This document shows positions 46,464 to 58,335 of a stretch of 64,000 nucleotides of DNA, piece by piece (positions within the stretch are counted from its first letter, which is position 1; each line of letters begins with the position of its first letter). Source of the DNA: Hydrangea macrophylla (taxonomy: Eukaryota > Streptophyta > Magnoliopsida > Cornales > Hydrangeaceae); the NCBI GenBank assembly GCA_033977485.1, contig CM066994.1, positions 116,956,458-117,020,457 of the forward strand, read 5' to 3'. Position numbers and translations under genes: made by a program. Below the pieces are notes generated by a model that was given only the letters and a program-made list of their open reading frames with translations, searched no databases and was not told where the DNA came from.

Positions 46464-49400
46464 TGTGGATACCGGGCTTCCACCACTTGTTGGTTTTCGT
46501 TTGAAATTTGATTTGGATCAAAGAAAGAGAAAATAGGTCTGTTGAAAACAGATACAGAGTCGCCACTTGGTCTTTAAGGAACCAAGAAACCTAATTTTGA
46601 CTCACCCAAACGGATAAAGGGCACCGGCCCTTCATAACCAAAGAACTTGACTCGGGGTTTTGGTAAGAGAGAGGAAGGAGCCTTTGTCGCAACTAAAACA
46701 CCCTCAACTCGCCCCGTCTTTCGACGGGCCTCAATTAGCATCCAAATAATCATCTTATACTATGTTTGGTTCGACAAATAATACTATGATAGTATACTAC
46801 ATTACATAAGAAACTTGAAATGGAAGATCTAAAGATAAGATATCATTCATAAGATCTAAACCAAATATCATACAATGTAAAGTGAAAAATCACACAAATA
46901 AACCTAGAAAAAATCGTCTAATCATATATCGAATAATCAAGACTTCCTAATCTAAAGGGGGACATGAATTGTTCTTGAAACAAATAATGAAAGAAATCAA
47001 AATATGCTTAGCAAGCTAGTATGATGCATGTTATTCTTTGAGAAAAGAAGATCTCTCAATCCCCGGGACGAATGAGAAAGGAGGATTAGATCGAGGGAAG
47101 CATAAACGTGTGATCATGATCATTCCTTATAATCTTCTTAGATTAGGAGTCACAAAAGCCCCAAATCTTGCATGAATGCAATGTATGATCCTAAAGTGTG
47201 TAAAGGTTGTAGTGTGTTTGTGTACATGGACTTGCTAAAGTGACTTAAAAGCCTAGAGCATGGATGAATGTATGAATGAAATCATGAGATATGTACAAAT
47301 GTAGTATGAACTACTTCCTAAGATATGAACTAATTTGGAATGCATATAAGCATCAAATCAAAGAATGAAAGTTAAAATGTGCTTGCTGTGAATAGTGGAC
47401 AGAACAGTAACTAGATCTTTTGAAAATTGAAAAGAAGGGTTAGAAATGTTTTGAGTGCCTGATTTTTTATGGAGATCTTCCTTATTGTGTCTAGAACACT
47501 ACTCAAAAAGCCAATCTTTAATAACTATCACAGATTGAGAGAACTCATATGAACAACAGAGGTCACTCAGAAACAGAGTCCGTACTGTCGACTGAAATGT
47601 TGAAAAATCTTAGAAAATGAAAACAAATGATCTAGAAGCCCATTTTATACTGAAAGTTCCCTAAGACATTGAAGTTTAAGGGAAAAATAAGTTAGGACCA
47701 CCCCGTTTGGAAAGGTTTTCTGAAAAAGAGGTTGGAAGTGGACCTAGCTGCTGTGACAGCAAAAACAGAATGTCTGGAAGGAATGTTTGGGTCCAAATGG
47801 ACCATTTCCAAGTACTTCCAAGTCAAACCAAAAATCATGGGTGTTCTCCAATGAGTTAGGAAGACTCTCCAATTGGCCTTGCATCCATATGTTGAGTATT
47901 GAGTTCTAGAAAAAACATTGAACTCAGATTACTCACTGTTTTGACTCACTGTTTTGAAAATTTTTGGGAAAACTAGAGTTTTCTTTGTTGAGATTAAAAT
48001 GAGGGGGGTTTTAAGAGGGGTTTTGAAGTAGATATCTTGAAAGCATATTTTCACTACTCAATGAAGGTTATAGCCACTTAAAATGCCAACCTCAAACTCA
48101 TCATCAAGAACCTCCAAGATTGTTGGAGAGATTTATTTTTATTTTGAACATAACTTCAAGAATACCTTGGAGGTATTGAAGTTATGATCATCATCTATCA
48201 AACATGTTTTTGAGGTCAAGAGCTACTATCCATAAGGATTCACTCACCTCAAACTTCATGTCATCATCTAGATGATGATGAACTAGTAAGTAAAAAAAAA
48301 CAAAAAGAAATGAGGTAAGAAGAGATAAACAATGAATAAACAAGCAAGTAGATAATGATCAATAGATGGTATTCATGATGTAATGAACTTGTAGATTGGT
48401 GTTTCACTCATATGTAATGACATTGGACATGGAAGAAGCTTCCACTCTCTTAAATGCTCACTAAAATGGTGGTTGGGGGTATTGAATGTTGAAGTAAATG
48501 GGGAGTAATGAAGTAAAAACAAAGTTTAGAACTCACTTTTGTTTTGAAAATCAAAGAAGGAAGCTTCTTTTCTCTCTATTCTAACCTTATCTCTATAACT
48601 TTCTCTCCCAAACTTTTTCTAAGCTTTCATTTGACACCCCCAAATGAAGAGCAATGGGGGGTTTAAATAGGCCAATTTGGGGTGGTTTTGGGGTTTTAGA
48701 AGTGTTCCCATTGGTCCCAAACATCTGAAATCATAAAACTACGTCGTTTTGGTTTTTAAATAATCAAAATGGAACCCCAAAATTATTTACAAAAATACAC
48801 TGTTCTGGAGGAAAGTGCCGCGGCGGCACTGGGCCAGTGCCGTGGCGGCAGTTTCGTTCAGATAATGCTGTTTAGGCCCCCAGAGGTTCCGGTATTCGCA
48901 AAAAGGCCCTATTTCGTCCGAAATTCACAGAAAATGCGTACGAACTCCAAATTGAAGTTGTGATATACCATTGGAAAGGTAATGGAGTCTACTTTACATA
49001 AGAAATAGTTCGGGGATAGGTCACTTTGAAAATTTTTGCGGTATTTGCGATAAAAGCCGATTTGATCGCCTTTTTCGCCTTCGGAAATTCATAATAGACT
49101 CGTTTTAAATCCGAAAATTATGTGCGATATACCGTTGGAAAGCTATTGACCTCTAGTATCCATGAAAAATATTTGAAAATTGTTACGATGCCCCAGTTTT
49201 AAAGTCAAATTCTGGTCAAACTGGTCAAACCTGGGATTCCCGGGAAGTTCTCGAAACTTCTGGGAGTTCCCAGGAGCTGACGTTTTCGCTCGATTTTCTT
49301 TTAAAACTCATTTTAATAATTTTATCATGATCTAGAATGATTCCGGTGAATTCGGACGATTTCGGTCAAACTTGGTCAAACTTTGGTCAAACCTGGTCAA

Positions 49401-49701
49401 ACCTTGGTCAAACCGGTCAACGGAGACTTTCCGGGAACTTTCGGGGGTCTCTGGGAGCTGACGATTTCACCCAATTTTTCTTAAAAACTCATTTTATCAC
49501 TTTTCTTGCGACGTAGCATGTTTCCAGAACTTTGGGACCAAATCTGGGAGTTTTTGGGCTTTTAGGGGTATTTTGGTCATTCTGAGCATTTTGAGAGATA
49601 GAGCCGACTTCTAAGAGTCCTTTTGAGTCTTTTACGATCATTGCGAACCACCAAGCTATGGGTCTCCTAAATCTGATAGCCGACAAAACGGGGTGTCTAC
49701 A
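46464..49701 (-). mobile_element. Solo LTR, Ogre/Tat-type, minus orientation
   Basis: The minus strand reads TGTAGACACCCCGTTTTG...CGGTATCCACA, 3238 bp, with a perfect duplication GTGAC (46459-46463 and 49702-49706). It aligns over its length with the LTR at 10707-13953. It is inserted in the 3' LTR of another Ogre element. It contains GC palindromes at 48813-48853 and the U5 PBS-like TGGCGACTCTG (reverse, near 46560). Confidence 0.93.
48813..48853. repeat. GC palindromes in solo LTR
   Basis: AGTGCCGCGGCGGCACT and a diverged second unit, the counterpart of 11544-11604. They lie upstream of the minus-strand promoter region. Confidence 0.8.
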
Positions 49702-49706
49702 GTGAC

Positions 49707-50361
49707 TGGGATGTTGGGTAGTGATTTGAGGCAGTATGATAACGACGGTGCGACAGTGGCCCTGAGGTATATTGATGAGAATCGTGATGCTATTATAATT
49801 AGGTGGAGGGTAGTAATTGTAATGGTGACCTTGATGGTGATGGTTAGAAGGGGTGGTGTGGTGGTGCAAAAAAATGTAAACTTCCTTTTTTTTGTAGGTT
49901 TTTTTTTGTAGGTTTTTTTTTTTGTATTTAATGATGAAGTAAGGGAAGTGGAGAGGAAGATGAGGGAAATATAGAGTGTAAGAGAGATATAGAGATACAG
50001 AGAGTGAGTATATTTGCCTTCTTTCCTCAAATAGTTGGTGTTTATATAAACCAAAAAAAAGGGAGAAAGAGAGAGAAAAAAAAAGAAACGAAAGGATAGT
50101 GGGGGGGGGGGCAAAAGAAGAAGTGAAAGAAAGCAAAATAGCTCAATATGCACCAGCAAATGCTGGTGCATTAATGGTGAGAGGTTATATGGTGTGCAAG
50201 GGTGTACGTGCTCATGTTGATCTTTGTCCCAATAAACTTTGATTTGTAACAACTTTTTCATTTGATGTCTGATTGGGATGATTCAAAAAGTGGCAGCAGG
50301 CTCATGTCAACGAGTACTTTATTTTGAAATGATTGGATTGGACAAAAATGGGGTGTCTACA
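49707..50361 (-). repeat. 3' LTR of Ogre element, proximal part
   Basis: Starts on the minus strand with TGTAGACACCCCATTTTTG at 50361, directly after the polypurine tract, and continues across the GTGAC insertion site into 46463. The overlapping ORFs at 49489-50261 lie in LTR sequence and are not genes. Confidence 0.82.
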
Positions 50362-50376
50362 ACTACCCCTCTTTGT
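50362..50376 (-). other. Polypurine tract of Ogre element
   Basis: On the minus strand, GACAAAGAGGGGTAGT precedes the LTR start TGTAGACACC. Confidence 0.7.
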
Positions 50377-52604
50377 CATGTTTTGCGAAGCAAATCGTGA
50401 CAAAGATAAGGAGACACCCATTTTTGCCTCAACTCCTTTTTTTTTACGAGAAGCATGTACACGAATACGAATGATCTCAAAGTCTGCTCGAGATGTCCAC
50501 GTATCTTATGTGGAGGAGGCTCAGGACGAGCGTGGTTCAAGTAAGTGATGCCATGATTGGTGAGGAGTGAAGTGACGTGCCAGAGTAGGCAAGTGAGTGG
50601 CCTGCCAAGGTAGGCAGCTTGGAATTGGGAGTAGTGCAAGGTTAGGTAGATAGCTTCGCTGAGGATTGAGAGTGTCACCAGAATGGGCGAACGACTCTGT
50701 CCGGGGATTCATGTGAGAGTCGAATAGAAGGGGGATGGTGTAGACAGTGTGGTTGAGAAATGCGTAATCGCGTAATATCAAACTTTAACCGAGAATGTAG
50801 TAAATTAAGGCTATGGTCGAACTCTTAAAGCTGCATACGTATCTCCCGTTGGAAGAATCAGACCGTGTACAGTTCATGCAAACCTGGGTAGCTGAGAGAT
50901 GGTGAGAAATGGTGTAGTCGAGAAGTGCGAAGCTGCGTAATCTCAAACTTTAACCGAGAACGTAAAAGTAAGGGTATGGTCGAGCTCTTAGAGCTGCCTA
51001 CGTATCTCCCATCGGGAGAATCAAACCGAGCGTAGTTAATGCAACTGGGGAAAGAGGGATGTAGTCAGGAAGTGCGAAGCCGCGTAATCCTAAACTGAGG
51101 TTGATGTTGACGATAACAGGATGCCACTTGACGGATTTACTCCCTGACGATGATATTGTGAACAGGATGCCTCTTTGACGGACTCACTCCCAAGCTTGAA
51201 GATGTGAACTCACGCCACTTGACGGACTCATTCCCGATGGTGAGATTGTGAACAGGATGCCTCTTGACGGACTCACTGCTGTGATGAAGATGTAAACGGG
51301 ACACCACTTGACGGACTCATTCCCGATAGTAAGATTGTGGATAGGATGCCCCTTGACGGACTGACTCCTGTGATGATGAAACGAATCATCCTGTGTTTTT
51401 GGATTCAGATTGTTCTTGGGGCATGGTCGAATTCCAAGACTTGAGCTGGAGCTTCTGGAAATTCACCTGTCCATTTCTTTTTGAGATTCGATTTTCCTGA
51501 AAAGACAAAGTGTTTGTACGTTCTACCTGTATGTTAGTGATTGACATGCTAGTTCGCTAAGCAGAAATTTTTTGAGAGTTTTGAGTAAACCTGGATAGAA
51601 CCGACTACGCCAACCAGATATCACAGTCTTTGATCTTGACCCGAAACTTTATTTGCAACAGAAGAAAACCTTTTCTCAAGGGCATAGAGGTTGGATCATG
51701 TATCCTTAGATATAAACCTTTGGAACCAACGCCCGTTTTTTTTTTGTTTGAAATGCACTCTTTTACCCTTCAGCGCCCTTTCGGGTTTTCACCAAGTCCG
51801 GCTCTGTCATTGTTGCACGTTGGCGCCCTTTCAGGTTTCACCGCGTTGACAGTTTTGTTTCTTGTCATAGCCTACGTTCTTACTCACAGCGGCCTTTCGG
51901 GTTTTCACTACGCCCTTCAGTCTATGCTTTTCTTTATTTATTCTCGAACATGCAATGTTGCAGAGAGATGAAGTCAGTGATGTGGTCCGTTAAAGCGACT
52001 AATGCCGAACAATGTAGAGATTTAATGAGGGCTGTCAGCCAAATCGGTATGCTTAACCTTTTGATCAATCTGAGAGGGCTTTAGTGGGTTGTAACGAAGG
52101 CCAGGGTGAGGGCTGAGAAAGAAAGGGTAGCATGAACGCTCAAAGTTTTGATGATTTTTTTTTTTTTTTTTTTTTTGGGTTTTGGCTTTTGCGACCATCT
52201 TTTTGTTCTCCTTGGGGGATTTTTTTTGCAGCCTTTATGTTGGTCGGCTCCCTTTTTTTTTTCTTTTTTCTTTTTTTTTTTGATTGTATTTTTTTGTTTT
52301 CTAACTTCGATCTTGACACATATGCATTTTTTATTTTCTTTGTTTGTTTTCTTTGATAGTTTTTTCAAACACAGAAATATGCACCTGGTATAGGAGTTTG
52401 GTCGTTTTGAAGGAAATAAAATGAAATGAGATAGAAGGCCCAAAGCAGCGAACAAAAGGAAATTTTTATTTGATATGTATGGGTAGCAGAAATGAAGGCC
52501 TCTCTTCATCTTGATCAAAACGTAAAGTATACAGGTTCGATTAAGCATAAAATCTCTTAACTGAATCGGAATTGATTAGTTCTGGAAAAACATCACCGTC
52601 CATT
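50377..52604 (-). mobile_element. Ogre 3' untranslated region with tandem repeats
   Basis: Non-coding DNA between the integrase end and the 3' LTR. It contains three repeat sets: two units of about 170 bp at 50757-51045 (AAACTTTAACCGAGAA...), about six units of some 45-60 bp at 51115-51376 (core CACTTGACGGACTCA), and three units of GCCCTTTCGGGTTTTCAC at 51765-51920. T-runs follow at 52147-52290. Repeat-rich, variable 3' UTRs are a known feature of Ogre/Tat elements. ORFs here are short and unsupported. Confidence 0.75.
51115..51376. repeat. CACTTGACGGACTCA tandem repeat
   Basis: About six units alternating between a GATGCC(T/A)CTTGACGGACTCA block and a spacer with GATTGTGAACAG or GAAGATGT. 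It lies in the Ogre 3' UTR. Confidence 0.85.
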
Positions 52605-53651
52605 TCAGTAAGCATCAAATCTCCTCCAGACAATGCTTTCTTGACGACGAATGGGCCCTCCCAGTTGGGGGTAAATTTTCCTTGAGCTCCTTCTTGAAAA
52701 GGGAATTTTTTTTTTCAAGACCAAATCTCCCTCTTTGAACTGGTGAGGTCGGACTTTCTTGTTATAGGCTCGAGCGATCCTCTTTTGGTAGCATTGACCG
52801 TGGCATAGAGAAGTCAAACGCTTCTCGTCGATCAAGCACAGTTGCTCGTGTCTTTCTAGGACCCATTCGACTTCTTCGAGTTTGGATTCCATGAGGATCC
52901 TTAGTGACGGGATCTCAACTTCGACGGGGAGAATGACTTCTATCCCATAGATGAGAGAATAGGGGGTTGCCCCAGTTGGGGTTCAGATTGAAGTGCGGTA
53001 CGCCATGAGTGCTAATGGCAGCAAGTCATGCCAATCTTTGTAATTGGTAGACATCTTCCATATGATCGTCTTGACGTTCTTGTTGGCTGCTTCGACTGCC
53101 CCATTCATCTTGGGACGGTACGGTGCTGAATGCCTGTGAGTAATTTGAAACTATTGACAGAGTTCGGTCATCATGTCGTTGTTGAGATTCCTGGCATTGT
53201 CTGAGATGAAGGATTCTGGGAAACCGTACCGGCACATGATGTTTCTCTTGACGAACCTGGGGACGACTTCCTTGGTTACCCTAGCATAGGATTCGGCCTC
53301 GACCCATTTCGTGAAGTAGTCGATGGCTACCAGGATGAAACGGTGACCATTAGATGCCTTTGGTGTGATGGGTCCGATGACGTCCATTCCCCACACAGAG
53401 AAGGGCCATGGAGTGGTCATGGAATGCAGATCTGTCGGCGGCACATGTATCCGATCAGCATGGATCTGACATTGATGACACTTTTTCACAAATTTGGCAC
53501 AGTCATTATCCATGGTTAGCCAAAAGTAGCCCGTTCTCATTATCTTCTTGGCGAGCATGAGGCCACTCATGTGTGGGCCGCAGACTCCGCCATGTACCTT
53601 CTCCATTAAGTAGTTGGCTTCGAGTGCCGCTACACATGTGAGTAGTCCCAA
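52605..53651 (-). pseudogene. Ogre pol, integrase
   Basis: Integrase of the Tat/Ogre lineage. The zinc region (VHGGVCGPHMSG...CHQCQIHAD), first Asp (GMDVIGP), second Asp (FISDNARNL) and Glu (MNGAVEAANKN) can all be found, followed by AYRTS, TPYSLIYG and a C-terminal region with KVRPHQFKEGDLVL. The frame is broken by TAG near 53151, by TGA at 52983-52985 (CGA to TGA in RTSIRTP) and by changes near the C-terminus. Lies last in pol, as expected for Ty3/gypsy order. Confidence 0.92.
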
Positions 53652-54339
53652 GTGATAGTTCTGTTTGAATAGGGTCTTGCCATTGAGAAAGAATTGTGAA
53701 GCAAGCTTAAGAAGGGTACGTCGTTCGCCCAGATTAGCAGCAGGGGGTACTCTTGTTTTTCCAGAAAGTTCACGATGTCATAGTACCATGGCTCACCGTC
53801 TGCCTCATCCTCGATCGGATAACAGTAAGCTGGCCTAGACTTTTCATCGATCGTCAGAGGGAGAATCTCATCCATCTTAGGGACCCTTATCATGGATGCC
53901 AAAGTTGCGAGGGCATCAACGAAATTCTTTTGCTCCCGAGGAATGTGGTTGAATTTGATGTAGTCGAAGTATCTGAACAAGTTGACCAGACATCTTCTGT
54001 ACGGGATGAGCTTGGCGTCCTTCGTAGCGTATTCTTCGTGGATTTCTTGATGACAAGTTCAGAATCTACGAAAACTGCCATTCTGCGAATGTCCATGTCG
54101 AGAGCCAGTCTCAGGCCTAAGATGCATGCTTCATACTTGGAGATATTGTTGGTTGTATCGAAGCCTAGCTTGCTACAGATTGGAAAGTGCATTCCTTCTT
54201 CCGATACAACAACTGCCCTTGCCCCAGCTCCTTTGCTATTAGATGCTCCGTAGAAGTACATTTGCCAACCTTCGAAGCTTTCGTTGTCATTTTCACTCGT
54301 GGTAAATAAGATAGCCTCGCTTGGGAAGGAAGTATCCAT
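53652..54339 (-). pseudogene. Ogre pol, archaeal-type RNase H
   Basis: Tat/Ogre elements carry a second, archaeal-type RNase H after the normal one. Here MYFYGASNSKGAGA, KYEACILGLRLAL and VFVDSELVIKK mark that fold; the first catalytic Asp (family FDGA) is Tyr. A frameshift near 54000 moves the frame to FDYIKFNHIPREQKNFVDALATLASM, which includes the final Asp, and then to the integrase linker (EPWYYDIVNFL). The plus-strand ORF 53753-54253 is a shadow. Confidence 0.88.
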
Positions 54340-55305
54340 TGGCTCGTAGTTGTCGATCGAAGTCTCTACTAGTTGATCGGCGATTGCCTGACCCTTGATG
54401 GCCTTCTGAGTGACCTAGATGATGTCAAATTTTGTGAGTAGCATCTGCCATTTTGAGATCTTCTCGGTCAATATTGTTTTCTCGAAGATGTACTTGAGTG
54501 GGTCCATCCGGGCGATCAGACATACTGTATAGTTGAGCAAGTAATGACGGAGTCTGGTGGTGGCCCAAGTGAGGGCACAATAAGTTCGTTCTAGTACCGA
54601 GTATCGAGATTCACAGTCTATGAACCTCTTGCTCAGGTAGTAGATGGCGCATTCCTTTCATCCAGACACATCGTGCTGGCCCAGTATACATCCCATCAAA
54701 TATTCAAGGACCGATAGGTAAAGCAACAAAGGACGACCTGGTTCTGGCGGGACCAGTACGGGTGGATTTAGGAGGTACTTCTTAATCGTATCAAAGGCAA
54801 CCTAACAATCCTCGTTCCATGTCTTGTCAGAATCCGTTCGGAGTAGCTTGAAGATCGGCTCATACTTGTCTGTGAGTTGTGAGATGAAACGGCTGATGAA
54901 GTTGATCCGTCCTAGGAATCCTCGAATTTCCATTTCCTTCGTAGAAGCAGGCATTTCAATAATGGCCTTGATTTTCCTAGGGTCGATCTCGATGCCATGT
55001 TGGCTGACCATGAATCCCAATAATTTTCCTGAGAGGACGCCAAAAGCGCACTTGACCGGGTTTAGCTTGAGCCTGTACTTCCTAAGGCGATCGAAGAGTT
55101 TTTTGAGATCGGTGAGGTGTTCTGTCGTCTTTCGAGACTTTATGATCATGTCGTTGACGTAGACCTCCAGTTCTTGATGCATCATGTCGTGGAAGAGGGT
55201 AGTCATAGCCCTTTGATAGGTTGCCCCGACGTTTTTAAGGCCAAATGGCATGACTCGATAGCAGAATGTGCCCCAATGTGTTATGAAAGCTGTCTTCTCC
55301 CTGTC
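54340..55305 (-). pseudogene. Ogre pol, RT palm to RNase H
   Basis: Begins after a TAA in the RT and resumes with TAFITHWGT, then VMPFGLKNVGATYQRAM and KCAFGV...KLLGFMVS. The catalytic box reads YVND (codon 55153-55155) instead of YVDD, which would inactivate the enzyme. A first RNase H remnant follows (SKRFIDCESRYSVLERTYCA, LRHYLLNYT), with several stops including one after WNEDC. The order RT, RNase H, archaeal RNase H, integrase fits Ogre/Tat. Confidence 0.9.
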
Positions 55306-56011
55306 TTACTCATCTAGGATGATCTGATTGTAACTAGAAAACCCATCTATGAAGGAATAGATCTTATTTCTGGCCGTATTGTGAACCAGTATATGAATAT
55401 TTGGCAGAGAAAAGTCATCCTTTGGGCTTACCTTGTTGAGATCCCTGTAATCGACACAGACTCTGACCTTGCCGTCCTTCTTAGGAACCGGTGCCACGTT
55501 CGCCAGCCATGTTGGATAGTTTACGACCATAATGAAGTTGGCCTTGAACTGCTTGATTACTTCCTCCTTTACCTTGAGGCTCCATTGGGGCTTTAATTTC
55601 CTCAATTTTTGCTTGATGGGCCTGAATTCTGGCTTGATGGCGAGCTTGTGCATGACGATGCTAGTGGCCAGTCCGGGAAAATCTTGGTATGACTAGGCAA
55701 AGATGTCCTGGTATTCCTTTAGAAATTGAAATAACTCTTGTTTATGCCCCTGTGATAATTGATGACCGCTTTTCAGCTCTTGAGGACTTTCGATGGTCCC
55801 AAAGTTAATAGTATCGGTTTCCTCTGAGTTAGGTTTCGGTTTGTCCTCGAGTTCTGAAATCAATCTTTCGAGTTTGTGGGGTGCTTCCTCGTCGGGATGA
55901 GAATCTTCTTCTATACCCATGAGATTAGAGTTTAATTCTGTATTAAAATCGTGCTGGGTTTTATCAAGTTGTGTGATATCTAGTGGACTAGTTGATTCAA
56001 TCATAGGTTCC
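55306..56011 (-). pseudogene. Ogre pol, RT N-terminal part (second exon)
   Basis: Opens at the candidate 3' splice site with EPMIESTSPLDITQ, passes an acidic linker and EYQDIFA, hits TAG at 55693-55695 where the family has Trp (DIFAWSY), then continues with MHKLAIKPEFRPIKQ, VRVCVDYRDLNKVSPKDDF and FIDGFSSYNQI. Ends at TAA 55306-55308. Clear Ty3/gypsy RT fingers and palm motifs of Tat type. Confidence 0.92.
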
Positions 56012-56199
56012 CTTAAATCAATTTTTGACAAGAAAAGAGAAAAAGAAACAAGTTTAGATAGAAATTTGCATTTTGAGACAAAGTGAACTAGCATTTCATT
56101 CAAAAGCATAAAAGATAGAAAGCCTTTACAAGTATCAGATCTGTTTTTTACTCGACCGGCTTAAGTCAAGTGAAAACTTTACAGATGTTGTTATTTTAC
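56012..56199 (-). other. Ogre intron between gag-pro and RT
   Basis: Donor GGTAAAAT (GT at 56199-56198) and acceptor TTTAAG (AG at 56013-56012), with a pyrimidine tract (TTGTTTCTTTTTCTCTTTTC) about 15 bases upstream of the acceptor. Removing these 188 bp joins the upstream frame (...GEF) through a rebuilt Trp codon to EPMIES, in frame with RT. An intron at this point is a known hallmark of Ogre elements. Confidence 0.75.
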
Positions 56200-56773
56200 C
56201 AAAATTCCCCGTTCTTGGGCAACAGGCGAACCTCCCAGTTGTTCAAGGTCTCGCTTGGCTCGGCTCAACGGATGGTAGGTGGGGAAGTGGCCTCTTGACC
56301 GGCCAGCATGAAGATCTCGTCTTCAAACAATGATCAGATGCAACCCATTGGGATCGCAAAAGTTCAATCTGTGTCTTGGATAGGCTGTAAGCTGGAAATG
56401 TCCCCTTCTTGAACCTGACCAGGGGCCATAACCTCAGCGGAGTGGGGAAAAGTTTTCCGTATATGGGGGATTACCACTTCAGTGATGAGGCTAGACTTTT
56501 GGCCCTTCCAGAATTTCTTTTTGTACCCGAGGCCACGTGTGTTGTTCTGAGTTGGTGGATTGACTGGCTCTGTCCGCCCTTGGTTTAGTCTTCCCAGGCC
56601 CTTCCCTGGTTGATAACCGTTCGCCTTAAGCTGCTTGGCCATGTTGACATGAGCCTTGGAGTATGATGGCTTCCTCTCTACCTTTCCCTCTGGTACATAG
56701 GTGGCACATGATAACTCCGAGATCTGGTATGTAGCAGGCTCAACCTTTCCACTTGCGCTGATGTGTGGGATCG
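56200..56773 (-). pseudogene. Ogre gag-pro end with G-patch-like block
   Basis: The frame runs in from the Tekay insertion point (IPHISASGKVEPATYQISEL...), then MAKQLKANGYQPGKGLGRL and NTRGLGYKKKF, a glycine-rich G-patch-like block typical of Tat elements between protease and RT. It continues to NNWEVRLLPKNGEFW at the intron donor. TGA stops at 56366-56364, 56336-56334 and 56267-56265 interrupt it, at least two consistent with CGA to TGA. The rest of gag-pro lies beyond the Tekay element, outside the window. Confidence 0.82.
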
Positions 56774-57439
56774 TGTCACGCCCCGACGTAGCATAAATAT
56801 GGAAAGCGTTTAATTTCCTTTATGGACTCGTAGGTCGCGACAGTTTGAAGGATCGATTCCGTCCCAAATGTCGAACAACATAAAACCATGATCAGAGTAA
56901 AGCAATCAAGACTTACAAATATTTTCTAACTTATTACATATTACAATACGGGGTCAACTAAGGCACAAGCCGCCTTAAGACAAAACAATAACTATCGGCT
57001 ATTACAGTCATCCTTATTACAAAACAGTTCATAAATTAAAGCGTCGGATATTGATAACAGTTCTATCTTCCAAAGCAGCCGTTCTCTGTTTGTATAATCA
57101 TAATGTTCTGCTTGATCAAAACCTGAAAAGCCTGAACACGAATGTCCAGGGCGCATCAACGCCGTCAGCTTCAAGAAGCTAGTGAGTATTAAAAACATAA
57201 CTTTGAATGTAACACATACTCATTTACCATTTTTCAATTCCCATTTAATTCAACAAGTTTATATTAAAGTAAGGGGTTCATTTTAGAAAACAACCACAAT
57301 ATCATATGAAAGATATAATTCATATATGTGACCGTGTATGAAAACAATGCACCATCTCATCTTACCGACTCTTTTCTCTCGACAAACACAACAACCCACT
57401 ACCTCACACTAGTATCTTTGAAATACTCCGATAGCCACA

Positions 57440-57780
57440 CTTTAGCACAGGGGTGCCAGGGAATGTCCAGTTTGCCTCACACTTTGGTCTGGGGTACCAG
57501 GGAATGTCCAATGCCTCACACTTTAGTACCTGATCCGCCTCGCAAATACCGGAGGTAACCTCATGCAGTATCTAGACTCGGGTACTAGTGAGTGTCCGTA
57601 GGCCACACTTTAGCACTACCATGGGTGCCAGGGAATGTCCAAGTTCGGCTTCACGCACTTTGACGCTACTATGGTCGTCATGGAGTGTCCAGTTTTGCCA
57701 CCGTTGCATTTCAAAGACACCCTCGCCGCAATCTCATTCACAACACACTTTGGTACTCACTTACCAGGGAGTGTCCATAA
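57440..57780. repeat. Tandem repeat in Tekay LTR
   Basis: About seven irregular units with the core TGCCAGGGAATGTCCA and CACACTTT. It occupies the same LTR position as the array at 1818-2180 but has a diverged unit. Confidence 0.8.
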
Positions 57781-58097
57781 CACAATCTCAACCGCACTCA
57801 CTATACCACACTGATCAATACTCTTTTCCATATTGACCAATACCCACACTCACCATGCATGTACAATTGACACCATATGAATGTCATGAAACCACCCACA
57901 GAGTATATGTAGTGCTAGGAATAATAACAAGGTATGCTTTGAAAAGAATTGGATTCATATTTATTTCTAAATGACCAATCATACCCAAAATATGATCTGT
58001 TTTAACATTTTTCGCAAGCAGAGCCTTAAAGACCCACAAGGCAACAACCAAACAGTTCCTTAACATGAAATAAGCAAAAACTAGAAACTGTCAGAAG

Positions 58098-58335
58098 TCG
58101 TGCGCGCGGGTCGCTCGCGCGATTTGCCCATGTTTTTTTTTCTTTTTTAAAACCTTTTCTGTCTGCCTGAGTTCACGGAGATCGCGCGCGCGGGTCACTC
58201 GTGCGGTCCGCTCGCGCGATCTGCCTAATTTAATTTTTCTTATTTAGATCTTTTTTATCTGCCTGAAAAAACACGGATCGCGCGCGCGGGCCTCTCGTGC
58301 GAGCCACTCACGCGACCCTCGCTCGCGCGAGTTCA
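58098..58335. repeat. CpG-rich palindrome array in Tekay LTR
   Basis: Three clusters of CGCGCGCGGG, CGCTCGCGCGA and CTCGCGCGAG spaced about 100 bp apart. Counterpart of 2466-2592. Confidence 0.8.

Noticed and set aside
49489..50261. Two overlapping minus-strand ORFs of about 200 residues
   Set aside because: They cross the junction between the solo LTR and the Ogre LTR (TSD GTGAC at 49702), so they cannot be an ancestral gene; no domains.
53753..54253. A 166-residue plus-strand ORF
   Set aside because: Shadow of the Ogre archaeal-type RNase H on the minus strand; no domain in the plus frame.
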